Source: Amia ocellicauda (lineage: Eukaryota > Chordata > Actinopteri > Amiiformes > Amiidae). From it: a stretch of DNA of 64,000 nucleotides. This document shows, one piece after another, positions 19,365 to 32,330 of the stretch (its first letter is position 1; each line of letters opens with the position of its first letter). The notes beneath the pieces were generated by a model. The model was not told where the DNA came from. It searched no databases and was given only the letters and a program-made list of their open reading frames with translations. Both the position numbers and the translations under genes were made by a program. Where the stretch lies: positions 12,381,001-12,445,000 of the forward strand of contig NC_089856.1 of the NCBI RefSeq assembly GCF_036373705.1, given 5' to 3'.

Positions 19365-19556
19365 CAGGGGTTTTCAAACCGGTCCTGGAGTACCCCCTGT
19401 CCTGCTGGTTTTTGTTCCAACCTAGGTCTTCATTACTTAATTGAATGCTATATTGCTTTTTAAGGTCAATTAAGGATTCAATTAAGCAATTAAGACCTTG
19501 GTTGGAACAAAAACCAGCAGACAGGGGGTACTCCAGGACCGGTTTGAAAACCACTG
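19365..19556. repeat. Foldback hAT-type MITE
   Basis: Nearly the entire 192-bp unit is a palindrome. It starts CAGGGGTTTTCAAACC and ends with its inverse, GGTTTGAAAACCACTG. Flanks ATCTAGAC and ATCTGGGC match at 6 of 8 positions, as expected for an aged hAT duplication. Half copies occur near 12833-12880, 26390-26440 and 42410-42465. Confidence 0.8.
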
Positions 19557-19564
19557 ATCTGGGC

Positions 19565-21388
19565 GGACCCCGGGCCAAGTTGGGACCGCGAGAATCATTT
19601 TAATTTACTTATTATCATGATTTTTTTTTTTAATGTATTGTTATGGAGGTTTGTTGCGCTCAGTGCTTGTTATTGTGTGGAACCTAGTAGCAGCCCTTGC
19701 TGGTTATGATCCAGTAGGACGTTAGTATTAATATGGGATGTCCTATATAGAGCCCGTGTTCAGTCAGTGAGTTGGTTGCTCGCAGGTTCCCGGTTCGGCG
19801 TCTCTATACACGGTCTGGACTGGGGCAACAGCGGCACTTTGTACTCGTCAGAAACACAGCTATTCGGTTTGTTTTCCTGATTTCTGTAAATGAACAGCTA
19901 AACTGCGGATCGTTTGACGTGTGGACATATTTCAACCTCGCGTCCAAAATATAACGGTGCATACACACGACCAGGGAGGTGGGGCTCACAGCTGCCTACA
20001 ATAGTCTTTAACAAATGAAAACCATCAAAAGTGGTCTGAAAGCGTTTTAATATATATTTACATCTATTTAAACGTTTTATTTTTGTACTTTGTCAAATGA
20101 ATGTTCTAAATATAAGCAACGGGGTATATTACTAATTCACAGAATTGTGTGTGTGTTGGAAAGGGGCATTTGGAGGTGTGATTTTGTTCTCCCCCGAAAC
20201 TTGCCGAACAGTGCCCTGACTAGTTACAAATAAACTGAAGGACAATAATCGGATCTGTAGCAGCCGATTTTATTAATGTTTTATGAATAACTGGACGGTG
20301 TTTCAGGCTGTTGTCCTGTGGATGGTGTGCAGTCTTGTATAACAGCCCCGCAGAGGCAAGCAGTATGAAGGCGAACACGATTTAGTTAATGTCACATTGA
20401 AATAATGCTTGTTAGCCTATTTTTGTATTTTCTTTGCAGTGTATCTTTCTTATATTATCACATGTATTCTGATTAAAATCACGTTTGTTTACTTTGCTCC
20501 CCCCCCCCTCACTTCACAGATATGCACGAGTTTTACTTGCGATTGGTGATTTAAATGCACATGGTTAATCACGCATTATTCGCCAGGTTACACACAGTCA
20601 ATAACTGACAATGAGAAACACCTGTTAGGCTGGAGGTAAAGAGCTCCCAGGGGTTGAGCTGGGAGAGGGGGTTGCAGGGGGAGATCAGGGAAGGAAGCGA
20701 AGAGCCAAAGGCGAAAGAGGACTTGAGAGACAAGTAAAAGAAAGGGCAGGAGGAGAGAGGACAGCGTACTGGTACGGTAGTGTCTTACTGGATAATAACT
20801 AACAGGACTTGTGGATATTGCTACTGTTATACTTTTATGCTTCCACTTCCATCCCTCGTTTCTAGTATTTTAATAATCATTTTAGAGTGGTGTTTTTTTT
20901 TTTACCTTTTGCCTTTGGATCCATTTGTGGACTACATTTTTCCAGTATTTTTAGCCACAAACTGACCGCTACTAAAGTAAAAGCATGGGGTTTTTATTCA
21001 CCCTTTTAACAAAAGCTTTATTACATTTTTAACTTGGCCATTTTTGTTTTCTTGGACTGTACATAGGCATTGTGGTTTCCTTAGATAACCAACCACGGAC
21101 CAGAGCAGACGCTGGATTTGTTGGTCCCTGCCCCTCTTTTTACTTTGTATTCGGACATGTGGACTATTGCCTGCCCCATTCCAGCTCCTGGTGCTGCCTG
21201 AAGAGACCAACAGTCCCTGCAAGGACTTTCTTTTGTTTTAACTTGAAAAGAGGAAGTCTGTCTGTTAGGTTCTAGAGATCTTCGTAATTTAATTGTACAA
21301 CTGTCCTGTGTGATCTGTGGTGTGTTCCTGGCTTGTGAACCACCAATTTAAAGACCCTAAACCCCTAAAGGGAGACCTGAGAGGTAGT
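19565..21388. other. Unclassified stretch between MITE and Harbinger-like element
   Basis: No counterpart in the E arm. 20590-21380 has a purine-rich block followed by a pyrimidine-rich block and an AAAGCTTTATTA motif. This resembles untranslated or LTR-type sequence of a retroelement, but no frame or boundary supports a name. Confidence 0.35.
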
Positions 21389-22557
21389 CTATTGCCTCGG
21401 TTCCACTGGCTTAAGCGCCGTGTCTGCCATGCCGTCCTCAGACGCGTCCAGAGCTGCTTCTGATGGAGGAGCAGCGACTGTGGGTTTGGTTTGTTTCGTT
21501 TTAAAAACCGAGACGGAGATCAACACTACGAGCGACACAGCCTGACGTGGAGAGGACTGTTGTGTCCCTTTTATTATTTGTGCTTTACATGATTGTAAAC
21601 CGCGTAATAAATACACATTTCTGTTCAGAGATGTCGGGAAGAGCTGAACGTGTAGAGCCATTATATTCAGACAGGCGTGTTCCTATAAGAATACGGTTCC
21701 ATGTGCAACAATAATACTAAATATTAAATGTCATGTTATTATTATCGTCATTTGTGTAGCAGTATGGTAGGGAAAGGGTTAATGATGTGTGAACCTCTGC
21801 ATAAAAGGGCAAATAACCCCATGCAGACAGACCTGTGGTGTGTTTGGAGACAAAGTAGCGAGCTGGGGTGAGTAAACTACGGGTTTCTTTTACTTCTAAA
21901 GCCATCTTGTTCATGTGCTTTTTTAAATGGTGTGGGCTGATGAGTTCATTTTGAAGAGAGCTCTTCTAGAGCCAGAGCACAGAGAATAGGTAACGACTGC
22001 AACGAGCACAAGTTGCGTGTACAGAGTCGAGGTAATGCTGCTTATGACTGGGGTAGGTTTTCTTTGTTTGGTTTTTATATTTTTAAGCCTTTTAATATTT
22101 GTATGATTGTTTTAAGAATGTATTTTAAAATGTGTTGCAATTTAGATTGGGTTGTTTCATGGTTTGGGTTAATGCTGTCTTTTTGTTCTTTTAGAATGAA
22201 GTGTCACGGTTTTAATTTACTGGCTTGTGTTTTGGTTGATTTGTTCAGTTTAGTTTTATTTTCACTATAGTATTTGTTGTATATCTTGATTCACTGGAAA
22301 GTGTTTTTAATCATGTTTTGGTAAATGGCAACCGCTGCATCCAAGCCACTGTTTACAGCTTGATCTGAAAGCAAGAAAAGAGAGAACTTGACTGTCTCCA
22401 AATTGATGCTTTTATGTGATTTAAATCAGAGCACAAAGTGTACTACTCTGGTGTCTTCTTTAATTAGGACTGTTACTGTACCTGTGCAACACTTGTGCTG
22501 GTATATATGTATCTTAAACGGCACAGCGTGACTCCCTTAATGTATTACCCTTACTAC

Positions 22558-23777
22558 AGATTTGTAAGTGCAAACAAATATAATACGGCACAAAGTTTTT
22601 AATTTACTTTATCAAACGCCCTTAATCAGGGCAAGTTACAGTTGAAACAAAATGCACACGTTTCACGATTAATCCTCCAGATACAATATAGCAGCTTATA
22701 ATTGAACTAAAGTGCGCACGTTTCAGTCATGGCGTTTATGGACGCATTTATTAAACCAGTCCGTAATGTTTTAGAGGGAAACCCAGATCTGCTGTATTTA
22801 TTAATTCATTCATTGATCTTGTAAATGGACACGTTAACTGAATCGTGTTTCTTCACACTGACTGTCTGTGCGGATTGTCCTGCACACCATTCACACAACA
22901 CAGCCTGAAACAATGTCCAGTTCTTCATAAAATATGAATAATATCTGCTGCTGATGCGATTATTATCCTTCAGTTTATTTTAACCAGTCAGGCGCTGCGC
23001 CGGTCTGTGAATCACAGTTTTGAATGCACTCGGATATGAACTGTATCAGTCATTGTCTCTGTACGTGGATTTCACTCCGTGCTGCTAATAAACTTGTAAT
23101 TTCTTCGTGATCGCACCGGCACTTGAGATTTAGATCTTCCGATACAATGTATCTGACTTCTTCCTGTGTCTCAAGTCAAACACACACCTCCTCCAATTCT
23201 GACCGCGAATCGTGTCCTCAGTGGGACGGACGCTTACGGACACGTCCAGCACCAGCAAGTTAACCGGCCACGAAACACGGCGCGTCCGGACTCTTGGCCA
23301 GTGGAATCGCCCGTTTAAGCGTCCGGGGCCGGACTCGTCCGCCAGTGGAAACGGGGCATATGTAAACCGGACATATTTTGGGAATTGACAACCTCTCCGC
23401 GGGTCCTAGTGCCTGTAGACAATCGCTAGGTGGCGTAGTCGTGCATGTATAATAGTTTTACGTCCAAGTGGAGTAATTTCCACTCTGTGACATTAACGTG
23501 TGCCCATTTACAAGTTAAATTTAAAATAAATGCAGCAGATCTGGGTTTCCCTCTAAAACCTTAAGGACTGGTTTAATAAATGCATCCATCAGTGCATAAA
23601 CACTATGACTGAAACGTGTACACTTTAAATTATAACTTGCTATATTGTAGCTGCCGTTTCTATATTAATCGTGAAACGTGTGTGTATTTAGTTTCAACTG
23701 TAACTTGCCCTGGTTAAGGACGTCTGATAAGTAAATTAAATATAGTACGGCAAAAAGTGTTTGCAGTTACAAATCTG
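22558..23777. repeat. Inverted repeat, arms 22558-22797 and 23531-23777
   Basis: The two arms of about 240 bp are diverged inverted copies; for example CCCAGATCTGCTG at 22785 pairs with CAGCAGATCTGGG at 23534. The 730-bp loop contains two more GCCAGTGGAA motifs (near 23297 and 23341) like the ends of the surrounding element. This suggests a second, rearranged terminus. Confidence 0.65.
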
Positions 23778-24874
23778 TAGTAAGTTAAGGGAGTCGAGTT
23801 GTGCCATTTAAAATGCTTATCTATTAGCACATATCTTGATGATTACAATAATGGCAAATATTTATTTGATTGCATATGGAAATGTTTTCTTGCAGTAATG
23901 TTATAATGTCTGAATATAATGTTTATACACCTTTAGTTCTTCCTAATATCTCAACAGAAATGTGTATTTATTATGCTGTCTTTAATCATGTAAAGCATAA
24001 AGAATAAAATGGACAAGTCCTTTCCACATCAGGCTCTATAGCTCATAGTGTTGTTTCTGTCTTTGTTTTTAAAACAAAACACAAACCAACCCCCAGAGGT
24101 GGGAAGAGTACTGAAAAATCCTACTCGATTAGAAGTACTGTTACTTTGATTACATTTTACTCAAGTAAAAGTACTTTTATTTAAAAAGTACTCTGAGTAC
24201 AAATTACATAGTTACTTTTAACAAAGCATTATCACATGATCTCTAAGCAAAGGCTAACGTGTGTGTGTGTACGCACAACAGGTTCCACATAACTGAGTTG
24301 AGTAATTTGTAAATATGATTTATAAAATGTTACTCAATGAACATAAGTTCACCCAAAACTGTTGGGTTTCGTAATTGAAAACTGATTGGAAAATCTGATT
24401 AGCTCAGATTTAAGGAATATTCTCATGTTCAACTAATTAAATAGGCTTGCATTATACTAATGAAAGCTACCCATCTAAAAGCAACATAACACAGTCAGTT
24501 TGGTTTTACTTAACTGATTTTAATCAATCAAATGCATCATTCTTACATAGATTTACATAACCAGGTTTTGTCAACATCCAATAACTGATTTGAAAAGAAT
24601 GGTGTATCAATACTGCTCTAAAGCCAATGTGTGCCTCCCTCAAATTGTAAAGAGACAGTAAATGGTAACAGTTTTTCATAGCTGTATTAGTGTCCAAATT
24701 AGTCAGTGATTTTCACACCTTCTGGAGATGCCAGCATTTCCACAAGAGAAAGAATAAAACAAAAACATCTGCATATAAGCCAAACTGTACATCATAAAAC
24801 ATAGATTAAACAATTTATTTGTGATAACAAGCACCTTTCTTATTCAAGGTACAGTACAGATGGACAAGATATGT

Positions 24875-25835
24875 TCATTCAAGCAGTTTGTTTTTCAGTA
24901 CTTGGGCCTTTGTTGAGAGCTTATTTCCATCTAGCTCCATCAGAATATTTTGAAGAACTTCAAAGGTGTACTTCAGCTCTGGTGGGTAGCTCAAGTTCAA
25001 TATGTATATGAGGCCAAGCAACAAGGCCCACTCATTTGCAGTGACATTAAGATACTGAAGCACTTTCACACCCTCGGTTAAAATCCCAACATCCTTGGGG
25101 GGGATCCCTGGCATCTGCACCTTCATGGTTAATCACATATATTCCAAAGACTGTCTGATCCATCTTCTTCTGGGCATCAGCATCAACATCCTCAAAGACG
25201 GGCAAAAACGCAAAAACGATAAATTTCATGATGTATTTAAATTACACATTTGGTTAGTAAATCAGTGAAATGGATCTCAATGAGGAATACAAATAACATT
25301 TAACTTTGAAACATTTTACATTAGTCAATCTGTAGAAGCTCTTAGCCAGAGTGACTTAGTGCACTCAGTATAGTTTGATAACACTATTACAAGTCAAACA
25401 ATCATAACAAGTCCCTTTCACTACAACAGAAGCTAGAGACAATTACAGTGTCAAAATACAGTACATTCAATGAAATGACTAACTTCCTGGTGCAATGCTG
25501 CATGAGGGAAATAAACAATGTGTCCACTTACCAAGTACCCATTTATGAGCTTTTCAGGCTCTTCGTTGAGGTAGATGAAAAGTGCTTTAAGGATGCAAGC
25601 TCTTCTAGTTTCAATGCTGTCATTCTAAAGAATAGAACATGAAAAATGAACATACAAACATTGAACGTTCTGTAAAAGATATGCAGAAATCTTTCCAAAA
25701 CCAGATTAAGCACACACCTGGCCCTGCTCCCCCTTTCATTTTGAACACACTGGTCAGTTTGTTGGAGTAATCATGCAATTCAGACAAACTTTGACAGCAA
25801 AGGGACAGTGGTGATGAGTGAATTCTAGAACACAT
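24875..25835 (-). pseudogene. Fragment of a multi-exon gene of unknown function, with a frameshift
   Basis: At least three exon-like blocks on the minus strand: one ending near 25717 (..SVFKMKGGAGP), one at 25532-25624 (93 nt, phase 0, RRACILKALFIYLNEEPEKLI), and a last one at 24875-25190 ending NILMELDGNKLSTKAQVLKNKLLE-stop. Splice sites fit. The last exon changes frame in a run of seven Cs (on the minus strand) at 25097-25103; one base fewer would restore a continuous HEGADARDPPKDVGILTEGVKVLQYL frame. The sequence resembles an unnamed, many-copy fish protein family that I know only as uncharacterised. It may be a pseudogene captured by the surrounding element, or the indel may be an assembly error. 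Confidence 0.5.
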
Positions 25836-26126
25836 TTAGAAAAACACTTTTAGAGCTACTGATAGAACAGTGCCAGATGTACAAATGTTTAATCTTAATT
25901 AGCCCAAAACCATTTCAATACAGCTACACTTGGCAAAATTCAAAAGCCACAGGTGCAAACTGCTGTAATATTCAGTCCAATTCTGGTCCTGCTGACAATT
26001 GCCTCTGAAAACAGTATATACAAATATTAAATACGTCCACAGAAAATGTATAAAGAGTGAGGCTCTGGAATGGTAGCTAAGTTGGTGAGCTAGCATGAAC
26101 CACATGAACAGTGTTCTGCTATTTCT

Positions 26127-26157
26127 GTATTTGTAAACTTTCTTATGTTCTTATTAT
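26127..26157 (+). repeat. Short CR1 LINE 3' tail
   Basis: Matches the 3' terminus of the CR1 element at 32677-37010, in the opposite orientation: TTTGTAAACTTTCTTATG then TTCTTAT repeats. No coding part is attached. Confidence 0.6.
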
Positions 26158-26159
26158 GG

Positions 26160-28199
26160 AAAAACAAGAACAAACAAAAATAGATTCCCTGGAATTGTTC
26201 AGGGTTTATTTACCAATCTCAAAAAAACAGATGAAAATCAGGTATTTTTTAAGTTTTACATTTGTGGAAGAAAAAACAAGTTAAAACTTAGACATGTCTC
26301 TACTTTTAGCTCTCAAACATTGATAATACCATTAAGTGTTCAATTAGACAAGTGTGCGCTCTGTTGTAACAAAACAAAACAAAAAACAAAAACCAGACAG
26401 AGGGTTTGCCAGGACCAGGGTTGAGAACCCCTGACCCACATTAAATGCTCAAACTTTATGAAGTGTTTGTTGCATTTATGTAAATTAATAATACAAATGC
26501 AAATCAATGTTGGTTTGTCTGACATTGTACATGAAAAACTATGAATCGTAATGTTAATACAGAAGGTTTTCTTACCAATACTTTGAAGAATGTGGATAGA
26601 TTGCACCCACGACGCTCCACTCTCGATTTCAACAGTCCAGTGCTAGTCTGCAAGACTGAGCATGTCCAAAGCCATACGGAACGAGTAGGACAATCTTTTT
26701 GAAAGTATAAGGATGCTTTTGCAATTTACAAAACTCAGTTATATAGATTCAATGTGAGTTTCTTTAGTAAACCTGACATGAGACTGTATTATGTAAATTC
26801 AATTTAACTTGGGGAATTAACCCTGGCAAACATGCATGTATTGACTAATTTCAACATAAGTTGAGTAATTAATACAAACAACAGCCCAATTTCATTTTTT
26901 TGAGTGTAATTTAGTTACTTGGTGTTTGGTAATGAAGGGCCTACTTTTCATCAGCAACACCGACTCAATGACAAACAAGTAATTCATAAGAAGACAACTG
27001 ATGGCACCTTTATTCATAGCAACTAGTTTCTAAGTAATTCATTATTGATTGTCAATCATAAATATAATTATAAATTATGTGTCAGGCAGTCATTCATGCA
27101 ATGGTCATTATGCTACTAAACAGCTACTTCAATTAGGGTACAATCATTTAGCATTCAATTATTTATTTATCAATCATTGGACACCTATTTGGAGGCTGAA
27201 AACAAACATTTTAGCACTTTGTCAACAATTATTAAATGATCAATATGTTTTGATTTTAAACGTAGCCAGAAACGTAATCAGAAAGTAGCAACAGAGCTTG
27301 CCAAGGAGTGGTGGATGGGTTGACAACCTGCTCTTTAATGGCATTGCAGCACAACGTTGTTAATGATGTTAAATGCACACACAAGTGCCTTATTAAGTTA
27401 CACCATGTCGTGGCATTATAATGTAATATTGTAAAACACTGCAATGCTTTTATTTATTTAGGGTTAGAGTCCCCATTAAACTTGGACTTTCATTTTGGCA
27501 CTGGCTAGGCCTGGGGTTCATGCTGGTATTTGTGCCTAAAATGAAGCCAGTACCCTGTTGTTGTAATACAGTGGGTTATAGTGAATAGTCTCTCCTCTCT
27601 GCACTGTAATGGAGGCTAACGATTTAGCATGACTTGGAAAAAAATCACAATAAAAAAGGGAACATTGAAAATGATGAATATTGCCCAACCAGTTAAAATC
27701 AGTTTAGTTTTAATATGCCATATAGATGAAGATAGGAAAGGTCCGAATCCTGTATTATGATTGGCCAGAGTGAAATAGTGACATCACTGCCTTACTGTAA
27801 CATGGCGCATTGTGACACATGCGGTATCCATGACAACAGCTTTAGAATGCTTACGATGTATTCTAATGGTCAACCAGTCAATACAGAGAGACACACCTTC
27901 TCACTGTTAACCAGACCATACAGAGAACCTAAAGAGAGCGCCAAGATGTGTAGAGTTTTCGTAACACAGAAAGTTAAAGACTTTTTTGGCCAATTCCAAA
28001 AAAACAGGCCCAGATGACTACAGAAGTACCCATGGAGATTGATTAAATGGAGGAAGAACCCATGGAGATTGATTTTAAATTTCCTGTAGATGTGGAAATG
28101 TTGACTGTGGCTCCCCTGGCTATTCCACTCAATTACAAGTCTAGTAGAAGATGGAGCCACAGAATGCGCCCATACTGACACCGTTAACTGGGCATGGTC
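26160..28199. other. Interior of the 8.4 kb unit without a recognised gene
   Basis: A half MITE lies at 26390-26440. A frame at 27757-28017 has no domain I recognise. The rest is AT-rich. Confidence 0.4.
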
Positions 28200-28650
28200 C
28201 TCTCCTTCAAGGCCAGGTCCATCTGCTGGTCTCCCTCCTCCATCCCTGAGGCTGTGCTGCTGGAGGCTCAGCCGGAGGGCTTCATGGAGGAGGAGGAGAT
28301 GAAGATCTGGACCTCACTGTGGAGGCAGACAGCAACCTCCTGCTCATGCTCCTCTCCTTCAAGACCAGACCCATCTGCTGGTCTCTCTCCTCAGTCCCCG
28401 AGGCTATGCTGCTGGAGGCTCAGCCAGAGGGCTTCACGGAGGAGTAGACGATAAAGATCTGGACCTCACTGTGGAGGCAGACAGCAGCATCCTGCTCATG
28501 CTCCTTTCCTTCAAGGCCAGGCCCATCTGCTGGTCTCTCTCCTCAGTCCCCGAGGCTATGCTGCTGGAGGCTCAGCCAGAGGGCTTCACGGAGGAGTAGA
28601 CGATAAAGATCTGGACCTCACTGTGCAGGCAGACAGCAGCCTCCTGCCTT
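28200..28650 (+). repeat. Tandem repeat, about three copies of a 150-bp GC-rich unit
   Basis: Units begin near 28206, 28356 and 28510 at CCTTCAAGGCCAGG. Each contains GAGGCT(G/A)TGCTGCTGGAGG and AGATCTGGACCTCACTG. The period is close to a multiple of three. Related codon patterns (LLEAQPEGF, IWTSLWRQTA) recur, but stops break the frame. It directly precedes the piggyBac relic. Confidence 0.8.
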
Positions 28651-29290
28651 TTTCCAAGTCCAAGTGTATTCGACCCATGCTTTCAAGAATGTGTCCCAAG
28701 GGGAAATCAAAGCTTTAATTGGGCTTCACCTGGCTATGGGTGTCCTGAAGCTCCCTTGAGTTCACATGTACTAGGACTCCAGTATTGATATTGGCATCTT
28801 CAGTAATACTTTGAGCCCTGACCGGTTCTTCCAGTTGCGCTCACACTTGCGCTCACACTTGCACCTTGTCAACCACCCGGACAGGCTGGCTGAAAACAAT
28901 GATGCTGTGTTTAAAGTGTGCCCACTGTATGACTCAATTCAGAAGTGCTGTTTGGAGCTCTCATTGGAAGGAAATCTTTGTGTTGATGAACAAAGTATGC
29001 CTTTCAGATGGGCACTCTCTGTGAAACAATATGTAAAAGGAAAGCCAAATCCATGGCGTGTGAAGATCTACTTCCTCTGTGGCAAAAGTGGTCTTGTGTA
29101 CAATTCCTCTTCCATCAAGATGCTACTATGGAGCTCTCTCAAGACAACAAGAAGCGTATGGGTCTTGGAGCTGCTGTACAAGCACCTCTACCATGTCACA
29201 TGAAGATGAACAGCCATTTGTTGAAACAAGCTCTGGAAAGATGGCCCTTACCAGAGATCATGTTTCTATGTACTTAATTTTAAGAGTATA
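28650..29290 (+). pseudogene. PiggyBac-like transposase relic
   Basis: The plus-strand frame reads QGEIKALIGLHLAMGVLKL, two premature stops, then LSPDRFFQLRSHL, ENNDAVFKVCPLYDSIQKC, LCVDEQSMPF and VKGKPNPWRVKIYFLCGKSG. This order is that of the piggyBac DDE domain (DDE_Tnp_1_7), and the Asp of VDE is present. After GKSGLVY it shifts frame and soon ends, so the C-terminal half is missing. A 12-bp tandem (CGCTCACACTTG twice, near 28840-28862) duplicates four codons. Confidence 0.75.
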
Positions 29291-29299
29291 TGAGTGAAA

Positions 29300-32200
29300 A
29301 AAAACTAAAGAAAATGAACTTGAATCATTGAATCACAATTAATAATTTAATGACCATTGAAACCCAAAGTCCATTGCAATGGACATAAAATAAAGTCATT
29401 AAAAACATGAAGTTTCACATTAGTTTGAGCCTTATTTCTACAAGGGATAGGTGTAAGAAAAATCACACATTTTTTTCTTGTGTCTAGAAATAGATCTTGT
29501 CTGAAGGGTTTTGGACACCAAACGAGCACGATGGGTGGAGTGACCCGATGAATGTAGATGTATTACATTAAGTGACCAGGCAAAAAAAAAAAACCTTGTG
29601 CAAATACAACCAATAAAGCAAACTAAATAAACTCCTATGTGACTAAGATTATACAAGACGTAACTGACCAGCTAGACACCCTCACATCTGCCACCCATAG
29701 GGAACCAGCCCTTCCCGGTTCTGGTAGCTGGGTCAATATCACTGAAAGTGTTCTTTTTTGTCCTCAATCAATATGTAAAATGTGCACTAGCTCAAATTTC
29801 AAAAGGATCCCTATGTGTGTATGCCTTCATGATAACAGAAGCATAATTACAGACTTCAAAGTCAATTTGATACATTTTAGACAATTTTATTTCAGTGGAG
29901 GGGGGCATTTTTGCAGTGTCCCAAGTGCTGCTCAATCAACATCAATGAGAATAATTAGGAATATAATTATAATTGTTTCAAAATATTTGCTAATTCTCAA
30001 ATTTTCTTCATTAAATGTTATCTTATGTATAGTAGTGTTATGTTAAATGCTGCATTTTTTATAAGTTGACTATTTTCTGTACGTCCTCAAAGTCACTGTC
30101 CACCCTGTTACATTGTGGTTACTGGCACTTTAAGAACAAATCCCTTTTCTGCAATGACATGAAATGAAATATAATATTTTTAATATTAATAGTAGTTGTT
30201 GAATTAATGAATGAATATCCAAAATCAGAAATAGATTGATAGTTTTATTTATTGATAAGTAACTGATTAAGGTCGAAATGGTCCGATGTTTAGTTTTAGT
30301 ATTATGGTGAGTAATTTAGCTACATTATGCACTGAAATTAATTTTATTGACAAATATATATAATAGTCATTCCACAGAAAGCAGCTGTCATTCCATGTAA
30401 TTCCACTTTTATGTTTTATATTAGGTTATTTTAAAGAAGGCGTATTTAGGATTTTAGGATTCATGTGTGGGATTTGGAGATATAGACTGTCATTGGGCAT
30501 TCCGTTTTGTCATGCGTTTTAGTCTGTCCCCTGTATTTTACAGAAACATCTCTTTCCAAAAAGCAAATTGCTATTAAGTACGGGTTTGTAATGTGTGATA
30601 TTGTCTGGTATATTGTCAACATTGAAGAATGATGTATTCATTGTGATCGTGTGAACGTTTACCGTTTCAGAGAACAATGTTATTTTCAGAAATGAGCGTG
30701 ATGCTGATAGGCTAAAATGGATATATTGCTTTTTGATATAAATCAGGAAAATCAAATGTCAACATTTTTAGCATTGGGATTACAAGACAAAACTTGTTTT
30801 AGGTTAAACTGTGTATACTACGTGAAAATTGTACCTCTAGGAGTATATCCATAGCAATAGCTTAATTATGTGTAGAATTGGCTTCATTATCACGTTTTGC
30901 CACGAAACTCTTCAAATGTTTGCTCACTAATAGGGCTTTAACGATTCCACACATTTTCCATTCGGTTCAATTTTCAATTTTATTTATTTTTCTTCACACA
31001 CTTGTCTCTAAATGAATAACCTTTCTTGACAAAAATCGAACAATTATTTTAACACTGACAGTCAGGAAATCAACAATAACAGTATTAACAGTAAATGAAC
31101 AGTAAGGCCTTATGAAATGCATTTTAATGGACTTTAAGTAGTTCTAGATTTGCATGTAAAGTTTTTCTGGAGTTGTCATGACTGAATTCCAGGGATTGTT
31201 AGAAACTCACTGAGCCGATCAGGACAGGCAGACAGCAGCTGTATCAGCTGCGATTATTCAACTGTGTATCAAAACGTGCACATATACATACACAAGAACA
31301 ATAATAATAAAACAAACTTTACACAGTACACTGTATAAACCCTTATGCACATATCTTAGCAGACATATACAATTATAAAACAAAGAACCAGTTATAAAAT
31401 TAGCAGGAAACTGAAATATTACATAGCCGATAGTATTATGCAACGTGTAAGCGCTTAGAAATGGCTCCGTCTCTATTACAGCTGTGTACATCAATGCAGT
31501 AAAAGCGCTTTTCAACACAATAATATAAAATAATAATCATTCATGATCAAACAGGGACTGATCAAGCACTGATCCAGAAACCTGGCTTTGCAACAGATCG
31601 AGATGGAATTACAAAGATAGAAACTGTCTGAGCCGATCACAGGACAGGCAGACCAGAGCTATAGCAGCTGCAAATCTGCTAATACAATAAATAAGGCCAA
31701 TAATATATTAATATACTTGTAGAAAATCATGTTACAGGAATCAACACGAACCCTTTCACAATGACTAATTGTTATTACAAATTATATTGTATTCAATATA
31801 TCCTACCGCATAAACTGCAGGTTGGAGAAGAAAGTGTTTTTACTACATCTGAGGAGTTCATAGCTGAAACGCCGTATCGGTTTTTAATTCAATTTTTTAG
31901 TGACATATAAGAACGGATAAGCGGGAGAAATGCACACACGCAGAGATATTTACTGTCTGCTGATACTTGAATTAATTTTGGTTTGGCGAAGCCATATAAA
32001 TAAAGCGCGACACCATCTTTCAATCCGATGGTCGAAATGAAAAGCTCGTTTGGATCGATCTTCAATATCGATTAAACAGTGTTCATTCGACTCGCCAATA
32101 CTGGAGGCTAGATAGCGAGTTAACTGACCTCACTGCTGCTGGACTGGAGGACTGACTTAAAATCCTTGATGAACGGACTGACCAACCGTAACGACAGACA

Positions 32201-32330
32201 CACACTGTGATTGGCCTGCTGAGTGTTGTGGGCGGGATGCTGGACATTTGAGTGTATTACTCCTTCATTTACTGGTCTATTTGTCTGTCAGACACATTTA
32301 GTTTTTTTGTGACAGCCTACACAATTTGTA
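29300..32330. other. Interior of the 8.4 kb unit, non-coding
   Basis: AT-rich with no convincing gene. Two related blocks of about 55 bp containing GAGCCGATCA...GGACAGGCAGAC occur at 31204-31255 and 31630-31675. Confidence 0.45.
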
